A DNA stretch of 64,000 nt from an uncultured Lachnospiraceae bacterium. Lineage in GTDB: Bacteria > Bacillota > Clostridia > Lachnospirales > Lachnospiraceae. The notes beneath the pieces are model-generated. The model had not been told where the DNA came from, did not search any database, and saw nothing but the letters and a program-made list of their open reading frames with translations. Positions 47,426-57,136 of this stretch are shown in pieces (the first letter of the stretch is position 1; each line of letters begins with the position of its first letter). Where the stretch lies: positions 54,719-118,718 of the forward strand of contig CANRMA010000009.1 in the NCBI GenBank assembly GCA_947631625.1. Direction: 5' to 3'. The position numbers were made by a program, and so were the translations under genes.

Positions 47426-47917
47426 TCACCTTAAGATATTCCGGACATATGGCAGCACGCGCATACTCACAATGCCTGTTATAAATCCCGTAAAAGCTCC
47501 CGCGCCTATAAGAACAGGCAGATATACCGCAGGCGCATAAGTCTCGACAACAAGCATTGCCGCAAGAAGCTGTCCCATATTATGAAAAACGCCTCCGCCG
47601 ATGCTTACGCCCGCTACCGAAAAACGGCCCGATTTTTTCAATACTAGCATAATTAAAAAACTGCTGACCGCTCCGGCTGCTGAATATAAGACTGAAAATA
47701 AACTGCCGAATAAAAAGCCCGTGAGTATGATCCTTAGAAAATTAACGGTCAGCGCTTCACCCGGACCATATATATAAAGCAAAATGACCACAACCAGATT
47801 GGCAAGCCCGGGCTTAATCCCCGGAATACCTATACTTAACGGTATAAGAGACTCAATATAAGATAAAATCATGGATAAGGCAAGTAAAAAGCCAAGCAAT
47901 ACCGTCTTTTTCATCAA
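47426..47917 (-). CDS. Gx transporter family protein (Hpre_diP_synt_I type)
   Basis: MILSYIESLIPLSIGIPGIKPGLANLVVVILLYIYG. Confidence 0.85.
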   Translation of the reverse strand: MMKKTVLLGFLLALSMILSYIESLIPLSIGIPGIKPGLANLVVVILLYIYGPGEALTVNFLRIILTGFLFGSLFSVLYSAAGAVSSFLIMLVLKKSGRFSVAGVSIGGGVFHNMGQLLAAMLVVETYAPAVYLPVLIGAGAFTGFITGIVSMRVLPYVRNILR

Positions 47918-48396
47918 TACGCCACTCCGTCCGCTGCATTGTAACCTTCGCCATTTATCCGGATGACAAGCTTATGGGGCAGACAGATTATATTTTCGGC
48001 TGACATGGATATGGCGCCATGTTTTACGCAAATTTTATCGGGACACGAACTCTCAAGCATACGTATTTCCCCGTCACTGCATAATAAAACATTATATTCC
48101 GTATCCGGGACCGTAAAATTCTGCCATTCTTCATATGAAAACTCTCTAAAGTCCACGCCGGACTCATTGTAAGTCAGAAGGACATACAACGGTTCGGACC
48201 GTTCAAGTGAAAGTTCCATAACGGGGCCCGCATCATTGCCATAAAATACTGCCGCATAGCTTCCTTCAGCGCTTCTTAGCCTTATGATAACAAAAAGCGC
48301 AATCGAAACCAAAAGCGCAAGTAACAGTAAGATAATATCCGCTCTTTTAATCCCGGACTTCTTTACAATAATACCACAATCGAACATATGTTTCAA
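47914..48396 (-). CDS. NusG domain II-containing membrane-anchored protein
   Basis: N-terminal TM; ESSCPDKICVKHGAISMSAENIICLPHKLVIRI. Confidence 0.85.
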   Translation of the reverse strand: MKHMFDCGIIVKKSGIKRADIILLLLALLVSIALFVIIRLRSAEGSYAAVFYGNDAGPVMELSLERSEPLYVLLTYNESGVDFREFSYEEWQNFTVPDTEYNVLLCSDGEIRMLESSCPDKICVKHGAISMSAENIICLPHKLVIRINGEGYNAADGVAY

Positions 48397-49439
48397 TACT
48401 TTCCGTTAAAAATCTGCGCTATTGGAGAATCATCTGACAGGATTATTGTCTTATTGTCTCCGTCTATACTTTTTTCAAGCGCATCCAAAGCCCTTACAAA
48501 TGAATAAAAATCAGTTTTTTCGGGGTCCGAATAAGCTGCCGATAATATTCTCATGTATTCGGCCTCACCTTCCGCGATTATTGCCTCGGCTTTCGCTTCC
48601 GCATCGGATTTCATAATTGAAACTTCCTTATCAGTGGTATTTTCTATCATTTTGGCCTGCGCATTTCCTTCCGCAGTGTACTGGGCGGCTATATTCTCTC
48701 TTTCCGATATCATACGGGTGTAAACCGCCTGCTTGTTATCATCCGGCAGATCCAGTTTTTTGGCCTCAACCGTAACAATTTCAATGCCGTACTGCTCTTC
48801 CACATGATTTATCTGTTCCATTATTTCTTCGGTAAGGGATTTTATATTCACTACCTGCTTTTCATCCGTCCTGATCTCCAGATCATTGCTCACTACATCG
48901 CTTTCAGTCTCATCTGCGGTAATCGTCATTTTACCGTCGCGGCTCATGATCACTTCATCCTGCGTCATGTTCGATATGGTATTTTTAGTCGCATTATATA
49001 CGATAGTATCTATACGTCTTTCCGCATTGGATACGGAACAACTTAGTGTCTGCGCAAATTTTAACGGATCTTTTATCCGCCATAATACATAGCTGTCAAG
49101 AATCATGGTCTTTTTATCGGAAGTTATAACATCCGAGGCAGGAAGATCATAAAGCAAAAGCTGATTGGGGATAGTTTCAACCGACTCGACAAACGGCATC
49201 TTAAAGCTTAATCCGGCGTGTGAGACAACGTTCTGGACCCTTCCGAACTGCCTTATCAGCTTATATTGATTTGCTTTGGTTATGACAACACTGTTGCCGC
49301 CTATTATGACCACTACTGCAATTATTAAAAATATAAGAAAGCCTTTATGGGATTTTTTTGATCCTGACTTTCCCTTTTTGGTACCGTCGGAATTAAATCT
49401 TTCGTATTCCTGGTCGTTTTGCGTATTCTGTTCAAACAT
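48393..49439 (-). CDS. hflC: Protease modulator HflC (SPFH/band 7)
   Basis: Band-7 domain GLSFKMPFVESVETIPNQLLLYDLPASDVITSDKKTMILDSYVLWRI; follows hflK. Confidence 0.9.
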   Translation of the reverse strand: MFEQNTQNDQEYERFNSDGTKKGKSGSKKSHKGFLIFLIIAVVVIIGGNSVVITKANQYKLIRQFGRVQNVVSHAGLSFKMPFVESVETIPNQLLLYDLPASDVITSDKKTMILDSYVLWRIKDPLKFAQTLSCSVSNAERRIDTIVYNATKNTISNMTQDEVIMSRDGKMTITADETESDVVSNDLEIRTDEKQVVNIKSLTEEIMEQINHVEEQYGIEIVTVEAKKLDLPDDNKQAVYTRMISERENIAAQYTAEGNAQAKMIENTTDKEVSIMKSDAEAKAEAIIAEGEAEYMRILSAAYSDPEKTDFYSFVRALDALEKSIDGDNKTIILSDDSPIAQIFNGKY

Positions 49440-49441
49440 AA

Positions 49442-50524
49442 CTATTCCTCCTCCCCTGACAGACCGTTGTCCGAACCTGTGTTTTGATTATCCGTTTCCG
49501 AAAGGGACCTTCCGTCATTTTCGTTTGTCAAAGAACTGTCATTCGTAACAAAACTGTCCAGAGGAAGCACTGTACTGGTATCGGCGTCCTTGCTCTGTAT
49601 TATTACTTTAATGTCAGGCAGCACATTCTCCATAGCCTCATAGAACATACGCTTTTTGGTTACTTCAGGATATTTTACATATTCCTCATACATGGAGTTG
49701 AACCTTGCCACCTGTCCGTTCGCCTCATTGATCCGCTCCTGTTTCCCGGCTTCGGCATTCTGCAGTATCTTATCTGCCTCAGCCTCAGCTTTGGGTATCT
49801 GCTCATTACGATACTTATTGGCGTTATTTATCGCCGTTTCCTTGCCCTGCTTGGCAGTCTCCACTTCCTTAAAGGCATTGCTTACTTCCGCCGTCGGCGG
49901 TTCCGCATCCTGTATCGTTATGTTTATGAGCTGAATGCCTATATCATATTCTTCAAGCTTTTCCAATATCATCTGTGTGATATTGGCCTGGATCTCATTT
50001 TTGCCTGTCGTAAGAACGCTGTCTACATTGTAAGACGCGATTGTGGTCCTTATGCAGTTTTGCGCGATATTTTCAAGTATTTCCACAGGGTCCTCAGAGG
50101 CATACAGCGCCTTTACCGGATCCGTCACACGGTAGGCCGCATAAAAATCTACGTTAATAAAATTATAATCCGATGTTATCATCATCGCATCATCAACCGT
50201 GTCCATACTTTCCTCATCTTCGGAATAACCTATGGTAAAGCCCTTTATCGTCGTATTTACTTTGGTAACGGTCTGTATAAAAGGAATCTTAAAATGAAGT
50301 CCGGGCGTGGTAACCGCCTTAGGCGAGCCAAAAGTACAGACAACCGCCTGTTCTTCTTCCTGAATGGTATAATAAGAATTGCCCAGGATAATAAGCGCGG
50401 CGGCTATCACAAGTATAAGCCCTGCGGTAACTTTAAAGTGTCCTTTATTCAACTGCTTTTTTTGCTTTTTTTCATTTTTCCCGGTTCCGGGATTCTTTTC
50501 TCCAAACATTTTTATGCTCTCCAT
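49442..50524 (-). CDS. hflK: FtsH modulator HflK (SPFH/band 7)
   Basis: TIQEEEQAVVCTFGSPKAVTTPGLHFKIPFIQTV, MMITSDYNFINVDFYAAYRV. Confidence 0.9.
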   Translation of the reverse strand: MESIKMFGEKNPGTGKNEKKQKKQLNKGHFKVTAGLILVIAAALIILGNSYYTIQEEEQAVVCTFGSPKAVTTPGLHFKIPFIQTVTKVNTTIKGFTIGYSEDEESMDTVDDAMMITSDYNFINVDFYAAYRVTDPVKALYASEDPVEILENIAQNCIRTTIASYNVDSVLTTGKNEIQANITQMILEKLEEYDIGIQLINITIQDAEPPTAEVSNAFKEVETAKQGKETAINNANKYRNEQIPKAEAEADKILQNAEAGKQERINEANGQVARFNSMYEEYVKYPEVTKKRMFYEAMENVLPDIKVIIQSKDADTSTVLPLDSFVTNDSSLTNENDGRSLSETDNQNTGSDNGLSGEEE

Positions 50525-50558
50525 TCTGATACAGACTAAGATCAGCCTTTACTTTTCA

Positions 50559-50614
50559 TAAAAAAACACCCGATAAGCAGAATGCAGCTATTGTTTTACT
50601 GCCATGCGGGTGTT
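50559..50614 (-). terminator. Terminator downstream of trpS
   Basis: Minus strand AACACCCG...CGGGTGTT followed by a T-run; 8-bp outer stem. Confidence 0.7.
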
Positions 50615-50634
50615 AATATTTATTTTAACTTATT

Positions 50635-51645
50635 TTATCTTATTTTTTCGGGAAAACCTACCTTTTTCTGTACTTTTCTTAAAGTTTTGGATGCGTAATA
50701 TCCCGCTTTTTCGGCATTTGCTTTAATAATGCCGTCGATGTATCCTTTGTCTTTGCTCAATTCTTCGAACCGGGCCTGTAAAGGTTTTAAAATGCTTACG
50801 ACAGCTTCCCCAACCGCAGTTTTAAAATCACCGTAGCCCCTTCCGTCGAACTCATGTTCGACTTCCTGCGGCATTTTTCCGGTGCATGCGCAGTAAATAT
50901 CGATAAGATTATGAATTCCTGCCTGTTCTTCATTATAACGCACGCAGCCTTCAGAGTCCGTAACGGCACGTTTGAATTTACGCATGATCGTATCTTCGTC
51001 ATCCATAAGATAAATGCTGCCGTTTGGATTTTCATCGGATTTGGACATTTTTTTATCAGGATTCTGCAATGATTTAATGCTTGCGCCCGATTTACCTATA
51101 TATGGTTCCGGAATTGTAAATACGTCACCGTATATCGCATTAAAACGCTGCGCTATGTCTCTTGTGATCTCTAGATGCTGCATCTGATCTTTGCCCACGG
51201 GAACCACGTCCGCCTGATACAACAGTATGTCCGCAGCCATCAGCACAGGATAAGTGAAAAGACCTGCATTTATGTTATCGGCATGTTTTGCGGCCTTATC
51301 CTTGTACTGGGTCATACGGTTCAGTTCTCCCATGTACGTAAAGCAATTAAGTATCCATGCAAGCTCTGCATGTCCCGATACATGCGATTGATAATAAATA
51401 CAGTTTTTCTCAGGATCCAGTCCTGCGGCAATATATAATGTAAGAAGATTTCTGGCTCTTTTCCTAAGTTCCGCGGGATCCTGACGGACAGTTATCGAAT
51501 GCAGATCAACCACGGAATAAAAGCACTGGTATTCATCGCTTAATGTGACCCAGTTCTTTAAAGCTCCAAGATAATTGCCAAGCGTAAGGTTGCCGGTCGC
51601 CTGCATACCGCTGAATAAAACTTTGTTTCCGTCTATCATTATCAC
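50635..51645 (-). CDS. trpS: Tryptophanyl-tRNA synthetase
   Basis: FSGMQATGNLTLGNYLGALKNW (HIGH-like), KMSKSDENPNGSIYLMDD (KMSKS). Confidence 0.97.
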   Translation of the reverse strand: MIMIDGNKVLFSGMQATGNLTLGNYLGALKNWVTLSDEYQCFYSVVDLHSITVRQDPAELRKRARNLLTLYIAAGLDPEKNCIYYQSHVSGHAELAWILNCFTYMGELNRMTQYKDKAAKHADNINAGLFTYPVLMAADILLYQADVVPVGKDQMQHLEITRDIAQRFNAIYGDVFTIPEPYIGKSGASIKSLQNPDKKMSKSDENPNGSIYLMDDEDTIMRKFKRAVTDSEGCVRYNEEQAGIHNLIDIYCACTGKMPQEVEHEFDGRGYGDFKTAVGEAVVSILKPLQARFEELSKDKGYIDGIIKANAEKAGYYASKTLRKVQKKVGFPEKIR

Positions 51646-51750
51646 TCACCCGCACTTTCAGATTAATTACATTAAAACGACTGCCGTAACGCTAAAAATA
51701 AGTTTATCATTGTCGCCACTATTCGTCAACATCTAAAACCGCTAAATCTG

Positions 51751-51824
51751 ACCGGCAAAAACGCCGGAGCTTACCGAACTGACTCTGATCGGGCAAAACG
51801 CTGAAACTTACCGAACTGACTCTG
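51751..51824. repeat. Two tandem 37-bp units
   Basis: ACCGGCAAAAACGCCGGAGCTTACCGAACTGACTCTG then ATCGGGCAAAACGCTGAAACTTACCGAACTGACTCTG. Confidence 0.9.
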
Positions 51825-51829
51825 ACCGT

Positions 51830-51857
51830 AAAAGGGCATCCATAAACATGAATGCCC
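51830..51857 (-). terminator. Rho-independent terminator after the Asn-rich ORF
   Basis: Minus strand GGGCAT-N12-ATGCCC-TTTT. Confidence 0.65.
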
Positions 51858-51899
51858 GCAGTAACATTTATTGTTATTATATTATTATATCCCCATATG

Positions 51900-52178
51900 T
51901 TAATCATTAGTCTCTTCACAGCTGCAGGTTTCCCTGCTTCCACAGCCGCAGTCATTATTTGAGTTATTGCTGCCAAAACCATTATTATAACTGCTGTTGT
52001 AACTGCTATTGTAACCGTTGTTATAATTATTGCCGCAATTGCTGTTGCAATTATTGTTGTAACCGTTCCCGTAATTGTTGCCGCCATAGTTTGCAGCGCC
52101 GGTTCCGTAATTGTTATTATTGTTTCCGCAGCCTGAGTTGCACAATAATAAAAGAAATAAAATAATGCATGAATTCAT
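51900..52178 (-). CDS. Small Asn/Gly/Tyr-rich protein with terminal Cys clusters
   Basis: MNSCIILFLLLLCNSGCGNNNNNYG...DCGCGSRETCSCEETND; RBS GAGAGGAAG upstream of the ATG. Confidence 0.7.
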   Translation of the reverse strand: MNSCIILFLLLLCNSGCGNNNNNYGTGAANYGGNNYGNGYNNNCNSNCGNNYNNGYNSSYNSSYNNGFGSNNSNNDCGCGSRETCSCEETND

Positions 52179-52210
52179 AGGTATAACTTCCTCTCTTATT
52201 TCATTTTTCT

Positions 52211-52226
52211 CATAAGATATCTTATG
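52211..52226. promoter_or_regulatory. Perfect 16-bp palindrome upstream of the Asn-rich ORF (possible operator)
   Basis: CATAAGATATCTTATG is its own reverse complement; 32 nt upstream of the ATG. Confidence 0.45.
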
Positions 52227-52268
52227 CAACGGAATGTTATACGCTACAACGTCATTGAATAACATGTG

Positions 52269-52805
52269 TTATATATTTTTTAACACTCTTTTTCTTATAT
52301 ACCGGAAAGTATGATCCTCTCCCTTATCCGCAAGCATATGCAGCAAAAAGTCCAGTTTCTTTTTGGTTTTCTCATGCATGATGGCGGACTCTTTTCCCCG
52401 CTCAAAATACTCAAGCGGATCTTTATCTGTGTATGAGCTGCCGTGATATACTTTACATGCCGCTATTCTGTCCATCAGCATTTCAACTATATATTTATTG
52501 GGCATCGGAGCGGGCGCCATGCCGCCCGGGATAGCTTTGGAGCTGTAATCTATCCAATATTCATAGTGGTGTTTATTCCGCCCTTTATGGTGGAGCCATG
52601 CAGAGGAATAACCTATATCCTCGCGTTCGGCATTATTAGGGCTTCTGTCTCCCTGATAATATCTTGCGCCCACTATAAATTCCGAAGGACTGTATTTTGA
52701 CATATCATGCAAAAGTCCCTGTTTATAAAGACCTACTTTAAAACAGCCCTGCATGACCAGATATTTATGATAAGTGATCGTTTTAAAATGTTTCCAGGCT
52801 TTCAA
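52269..52805 (-). CDS. DUF5662-like protein
   Basis: AWKHFKTITYHKYLVMQGCFKVGLYKQGLLHDMSKYSPSEF; LHHKGRNKHHYEYW. Confidence 0.75.
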   Translation of the reverse strand: MKAWKHFKTITYHKYLVMQGCFKVGLYKQGLLHDMSKYSPSEFIVGARYYQGDRSPNNAEREDIGYSSAWLHHKGRNKHHYEYWIDYSSKAIPGGMAPAPMPNKYIVEMLMDRIAACKVYHGSSYTDKDPLEYFERGKESAIMHEKTKKKLDFLLHMLADKGEDHTFRYIRKRVLKNI

Positions 52806-54781
52806 TTTTTCACACGCTCATCCTTTCCGACTTTATTTACGGGTTTTTCCGGGCGTTTGCGCGTTGTGCCGTTTATTTCCTTGCGTTTTCTCGTTATATA
52901 TATGGAAATAGTCCTTGGCAGCAGCACCACGTTGTGGATATCCTCAGACTCTTTGCCTTCTGATCTTTCTATGTCATATATATCATCCGTAGTTGAATAC
53001 AGTCTTACCCATTCCAGATCTTTGGGCATCTGCGGAAGTCCGAACTTATGGGTTTCCCAGTGCATATTAATGCCTATATAGATAAAAGTATCGTCCTTTT
53101 CATCCGCATCTTTGCCATATTTACAGCAATACATAATACCCAGACTTCTGCTTTCCGAAGAAGTATCCGGCTTCCATGCGTCCCTGCCGTGAAAAGATAT
53201 ATCGGGGTAACCGCATGAGAGGTAATCCATCCCCCTTAGAGGCGTGGCAAAATGAAGGATCTTATACTTTTTCCTCAAAGCGATCAATTCCCGGGTATAT
53301 TTAAAAAGCTCCTCATTTGCCTTAAACATATTCCACTTGATCCAACATACAGGATTGTCCTGACAATACGGATTATTATTTCCCTCTTGCGTATTGCCGA
53401 ACTCATCGCCGCTGTATATCAGCGGAGTCCCCTGTGATAACAAAACAAGCGTCATGGCATTTTTCATCTGGCACATTCTGAGCTTCAGGATATTCTTCTT
53501 CCTCGTCTTCCCTTCTATACCGCAATTCCAACTGTAATTCTGCGAAATACCGTCATTATTGTTCTCGCCGTTTGCTTCATTGTATTTTGCATTATATGAT
53601 ACCATATCCGCAAGGCGGAAACCATCCTGTCTGGCTATATAATTCACTATGCCTCTGTCCGACGCATTCATCCTGCATAACGATATAAGGCTCTCGATCA
53701 TATTTGAGTCGCCTTTTATAAATTTACGCATTTCATACAGAAATGAATCATTCAGATAACCAAAATTCCGAAAAACATTGACATTATCTTTTCCGGAAGT
53801 TTTATTCTCCTGTTTTAAGCAAAAATCTCTCTCACCTATAAGCTTGGTTTCGGCAAAAAGAGGTTCCCTGCACAGCATCTGCATTGGAACATCCACTCCC
53901 ATTAACTGGAAACCGTCAAGGTGATATTCCAATACCCAACGGTTTAATATATCCAATATATAGATATATGGAAGCTCCGGGGGCAGATAAAACTGCATCA
54001 TCACTTCGATTCCGTTTTTATGCAGAGCCTTTACCATATCTTTAAATTCTTTTATCGCATCTTTATCATATGAATAAGCATACTTGGGCATCATATACAA
54101 GCCTTCCTGATATCCCCAGTAATTGACGCGTACCGGGGCTTCTTTGCCTTCTGAAGACTCTTCAAGTATCTCTTTATAATCAAGCGGGGCCTGTTCCATA
54201 TTCAGATTACGCTTATCCTCATGGAATACTTCATCAAATTCATACGCAGGCATGAGCAGCGCGGCAGTTATCCCAAGGCTTTTAAGATAAGGGATCTTTT
54301 CCACAACGCCTGCATAAGTGCCTTTGCAGCGCACTCCTGACGAACGGTGCTTAGTAAATCCTCTGACATGCAGCATATAAAAAATACTGTCTTCATAGGG
54401 AATCTTCAAAGGTCTGTCATCTTCCCAGTCATAGGCGCCGTCATATACCTTGCAGCGGGCAGGCCTGCTTACGATCTCGCCGTATTTCCTGTTGTTCTCA
54501 AGCGCAAGCGCATATGGATCCTGATATATCTTCTCGCCACTATAAAAAAGATATGAACAGTCCCTGTTATGATAGCCTTTAAGCAGCATTGAGTATATGC
54601 TGCCTTTCCTTAATCCGTCGGGAAAAGGAATTTTCTGCCCTTCTTTATGAGATCTGTCGAACAAAAGAATGCCGCACTCTTCCCTGTCATTACAAACCAT
54701 CGATATATGTAAACCATCCGGCACAAAACATACTCCTAATGGATATATGGATGAAGCCGTCACATTAAAAGCTTTCTTCAT
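52802..54781 (-). CDS. GH13 (GlgX/isoamylase-like) protein, probably catalytically inactive
   Basis: MVSYNAKYNEANGENNNDGISQNYSWNCGIEG and LLSQGTPLIYSGDEFGNTQEGNNNPYCQDN are debranching-enzyme-like; catalytic motifs degenerate. Confidence 0.85.
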   Translation of the reverse strand: MKKAFNVTASSIYPLGVCFVPDGLHISMVCNDREECGILLFDRSHKEGQKIPFPDGLRKGSIYSMLLKGYHNRDCSYLFYSGEKIYQDPYALALENNRKYGEIVSRPARCKVYDGAYDWEDDRPLKIPYEDSIFYMLHVRGFTKHRSSGVRCKGTYAGVVEKIPYLKSLGITAALLMPAYEFDEVFHEDKRNLNMEQAPLDYKEILEESSEGKEAPVRVNYWGYQEGLYMMPKYAYSYDKDAIKEFKDMVKALHKNGIEVMMQFYLPPELPYIYILDILNRWVLEYHLDGFQLMGVDVPMQMLCREPLFAETKLIGERDFCLKQENKTSGKDNVNVFRNFGYLNDSFLYEMRKFIKGDSNMIESLISLCRMNASDRGIVNYIARQDGFRLADMVSYNAKYNEANGENNNDGISQNYSWNCGIEGKTRKKNILKLRMCQMKNAMTLVLLSQGTPLIYSGDEFGNTQEGNNNPYCQDNPVCWIKWNMFKANEELFKYTRELIALRKKYKILHFATPLRGMDYLSCGYPDISFHGRDAWKPDTSSESRSLGIMYCCKYGKDADEKDDTFIYIGINMHWETHKFGLPQMPKDLEWVRLYSTTDDIYDIERSEGKESEDIHNVVLLPRTISIYITRKRKEINGTTRKRPEKPVNKVGKDERVKN

Positions 54782-54977
54782 TAAGTCCTCCGAACATCTT
54801 GCGTTTGCTCAAACCGATTTGAGACTGAGCTTATTCTATATTATACCATTTTTGCCAAATATTAAAATAAAAACTTGAATTAAAATTAAATATTTGAACT
54901 TTTCATTGAATATATTGCCATATTTCTGTAAAATATAACTGATCTGCAGATAAAAATATCAAAAACGGAGGTTTCCC

Positions 54978-55289
54978 ATGAAAAACGAAGATTATAACGC
55001 TGAAGAAATGACCGTCGATCTGGATCTGGACGACGGAAGGCATGTCACCTGCGCGGTTATTACCATTCTTACCGTTTCCCAAAAAGATTACATTGTACTC
55101 ATGCCTTTAGATGAAAACGGCCAAAACGATGACGGCGAAGTATGGTTTTACCGATATTTTGAAAATGAAGACGATCCTAATGAAGAGCCTGTGTTGGAAT
55201 ATATAGACAGCGACGACGAATATGAGGCCGTTGAAGACGCTTTTGACGAATATCTGGATTCTGTGGAATTTGATGAGCTTATCCCATAA
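54978..55289 (+). CDS. DUF1292 (YrzB-like) acidic protein
   Basis: About 103 aa; YIVLMPLDENGQNDDGEVWFYRYFENEDDPNEEPVLEYIDSDDEYEAVEDAFDEYLD. Confidence 0.85.
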   Translation: MKNEDYNAEEMTVDLDLDDGRHVTCAVITILTVSQKDYIVLMPLDENGQNDDGEVWFYRYFENEDDPNEEPVLEYIDSDDEYEAVEDAFDEYLDSVEFDELIP

Positions 55290-55303
55290 TTGTGAAAATT
55301 TTA

Positions 55304-57136
55304 TCAAAGCAGCGGCTCCAAAAACCTCGAGGGCGTATCTTTGCCGTTCTTACCCTGACAATAGAGAATATACAGATTTTTTTTGGCTCTTGTCATTGCG
55401 ACATAAAACATGCGCCGCTCTTCCTCTGACGCTTCAGGCGTGTCTGACTGTTTGGGCGGTATCTTTCCTTCATTTACGTCTGCAAGTATGACAGTATCAA
55501 ACTCAAGACCTTTAGAAGCATGCATGGTCATCAGCTGTATGCCGTTCTTTGTTTCGTTATTGTTATCTTTTAATTTATTTTCTTCAAGCTCTTTGCATTG
55601 ACTTATATAGTCAATAAATTTCCTGAAGCTGTCAAACATTCTTGCTTCTTTTTGAAAATCATCTAATATCCGAGTGAATTTATCATACGAAGATGCGTCA
55701 TAATTTTCTTTAAGATAAATGTCATATCCTATGACTTTTCTTATGTAATTGACGGCAAGATAAGGCCTCATCGACTTTATATGCTCAAGACTTGAAAAAA
55801 GATCGGCCGAGACCTCGCACATCGTCTTATTGTCTTTATAATAATCAAGCAGTTCCTTTAATTCCGTTTCCGGTCTGACGGCACAGTCTTTTCTGAGATA
55901 TCTCAGAGGCCTGTTCATAAAAAGATGGAATAATTCCCTGCGCCTGTTACCGGCAGCGAACTCCATATATGCCAGAATATCCTTTATCGCAAAATGCTCG
56001 TAACGGCTTTTAAATTTTTCTTTCATAATAAACGGAATACCGTTCATGAGAAGTTTTTCCGCAAATAAACTGCATTCATAATTTGTGCGATAGATAGCGG
56101 CTATATTTGTAAGCCCGCCGTCACCGTTTATTTTTCTGAATTCTTTCAGCTTATCTATCAGAGTATTATACTCGCTTTCCTGATCCTGATACGGCATGAG
56201 CACAACGCCTTTGCCGTCGGCGTGAGAGGCGCTTATCTGCTTATCGTATCTGTTTTTATTTACTTTTATGACTTTTAGGGATTTGTCCACTATATCTTCA
56301 TGGCAGCGGTAATTTACATTTAAAAGAAGCTGTCCGGCGTCTTTGTATTCTTCCATAAACCGCCGCATTATATCGGGCTTCGCGCCCCTGAAACCGTAAA
56401 TGGACTGGTCGTCGTCGCCGACTATGAACAGATTTGGCGTTTCCCCTGCAATTTTCTGCACTATACGGTACTGCATATAATTGACGTCCTGAAACTCATC
56501 CACCATAAGATACCTGTACTTCTCCTGCCATTTCGACAGTACGGCCGGATTTTCTTCAAAAAGTTTAAGGCATAGCAACCCCATATCATCAAAATCAAGT
56601 TTCTTAAATTCGTCTAAAAATATATTATATTCCGTATATATCCTGACCAGTTCATCTTTTTCAAAGGTTTCCTGTTCAAAATCCGCGGCGTTTCCGCCCT
56701 CATTTTTAATTGCGCTTATGTATTTTATAAGAGCGTCGATCCTCTCGTCATTAATAAAAGCATTTGAATCCGGCAGCTTAAGAAGCCGTAACAGAAGTCT
56801 TCTCTTTTCAGTTTCTTTTATAAGGGTATAATTACGATATTTTCCGCTCTGCCTTAAGATATGATAAAAGATTGCGTGAAACGTTCCGAAGTTTACTGGC
56901 GGTCTTGCCGGCTGCATCAATTTGTAAAATCTCTGCTGCATCTCCATGGCAGCCGCTTTTGTAAACGTTATGACAAGTATGGATTCCGGCTCTATTTTGT
57001 AGTTTTCTATAAGATATCGTATTCTCTGCGTTATAACAAAGGTCTTGCCGCTTCCGGGGCCTGCAAGCACCTGCATGGCTCCGGAAGCAAACTCAATGGC
57101 CTCTTTTTGTATTGGATTTACTTTTAATTCAGACAT
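55304..57136 (-). CDS. UvrD/PcrA-type superfamily 1 helicase
   Basis: [59 protein letters not shown]. Confidence 0.95.
   Translation of the reverse strand: MSELKVNPIQKEAIEFASGAMQVLAGPGSGKTFVITQRIRYLIENYKIEPESILVITFTKAAAMEMQQRFYKLMQPARPPVNFGTFHAIFYHILRQSGKYRNYTLIKETEKRRLLLRLLKLPDSNAFINDERIDALIKYISAIKNEGGNAADFEQETFEKDELVRIYTEYNIFLDEFKKLDFDDMGLLCLKLFEENPAVLSKWQEKYRYLMVDEFQDVNYMQYRIVQKIAGETPNLFIVGDDDQSIYGFRGAKPDIMRRFMEEYKDAGQLLLNVNYRCHEDIVDKSLKVIKVNKNRYDKQISASHADGKGVVLMPYQDQESEYNTLIDKLKEFRKINGDGGLTNIAAIYRTNYECSLFAEKLLMNGIPFIMKEKFKSRYEHFAIKDILAYMEFAAGNRRRELFHLFMNRPLRYLRKDCAVRPETELKELLDYYKDNKTMCEVSADLFSSLEHIKSMRPYLAVNYIRKVIGYDIYLKENYDASSYDKFTRILDDFQKEARMFDSFRKFIDYISQCKELEENKLKDNNNETKNGIQLMTMHASKGLEFDTVILADVNEGKIPPKQSDTPEASEEERRMFYVAMTRAKKNLYILYCQGKNGKDTPSRFLEPLL
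55598..55614. repeat. TTGACT-N5-AGTCAA (perfect copy)
   Basis: TTGACT TATAT AGTCAA; inside the UvrD-type gene. Confidence 0.9.

Noticed and set aside
49484-50539. 351-aa plus-strand ORF antisense to hflK
   Set aside because: Mirrors the hflK coding frame, no recognisable domain or convincing RBS, skewed Ile/Arg/Tyr composition; hflK is strongly supported on the other strand.
51646-51720. T-box or trp leader upstream of trpS
   Set aside because: No T-box consensus or suitable terminator/antiterminator pair seen in the short upstream region.
51751-51824. CRISPR-like array
   Set aside because: Two units directly abut with no spacers and no cas genes are present.
51719-52087. 122-aa minus-strand ORF rich in Ile/Thr/Ala overlapping the Asn-rich gene
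   Set aside because: Frame-shifted reading of AAT/AAC repeats, no RBS; the Asn-rich frame has a good RBS and start.
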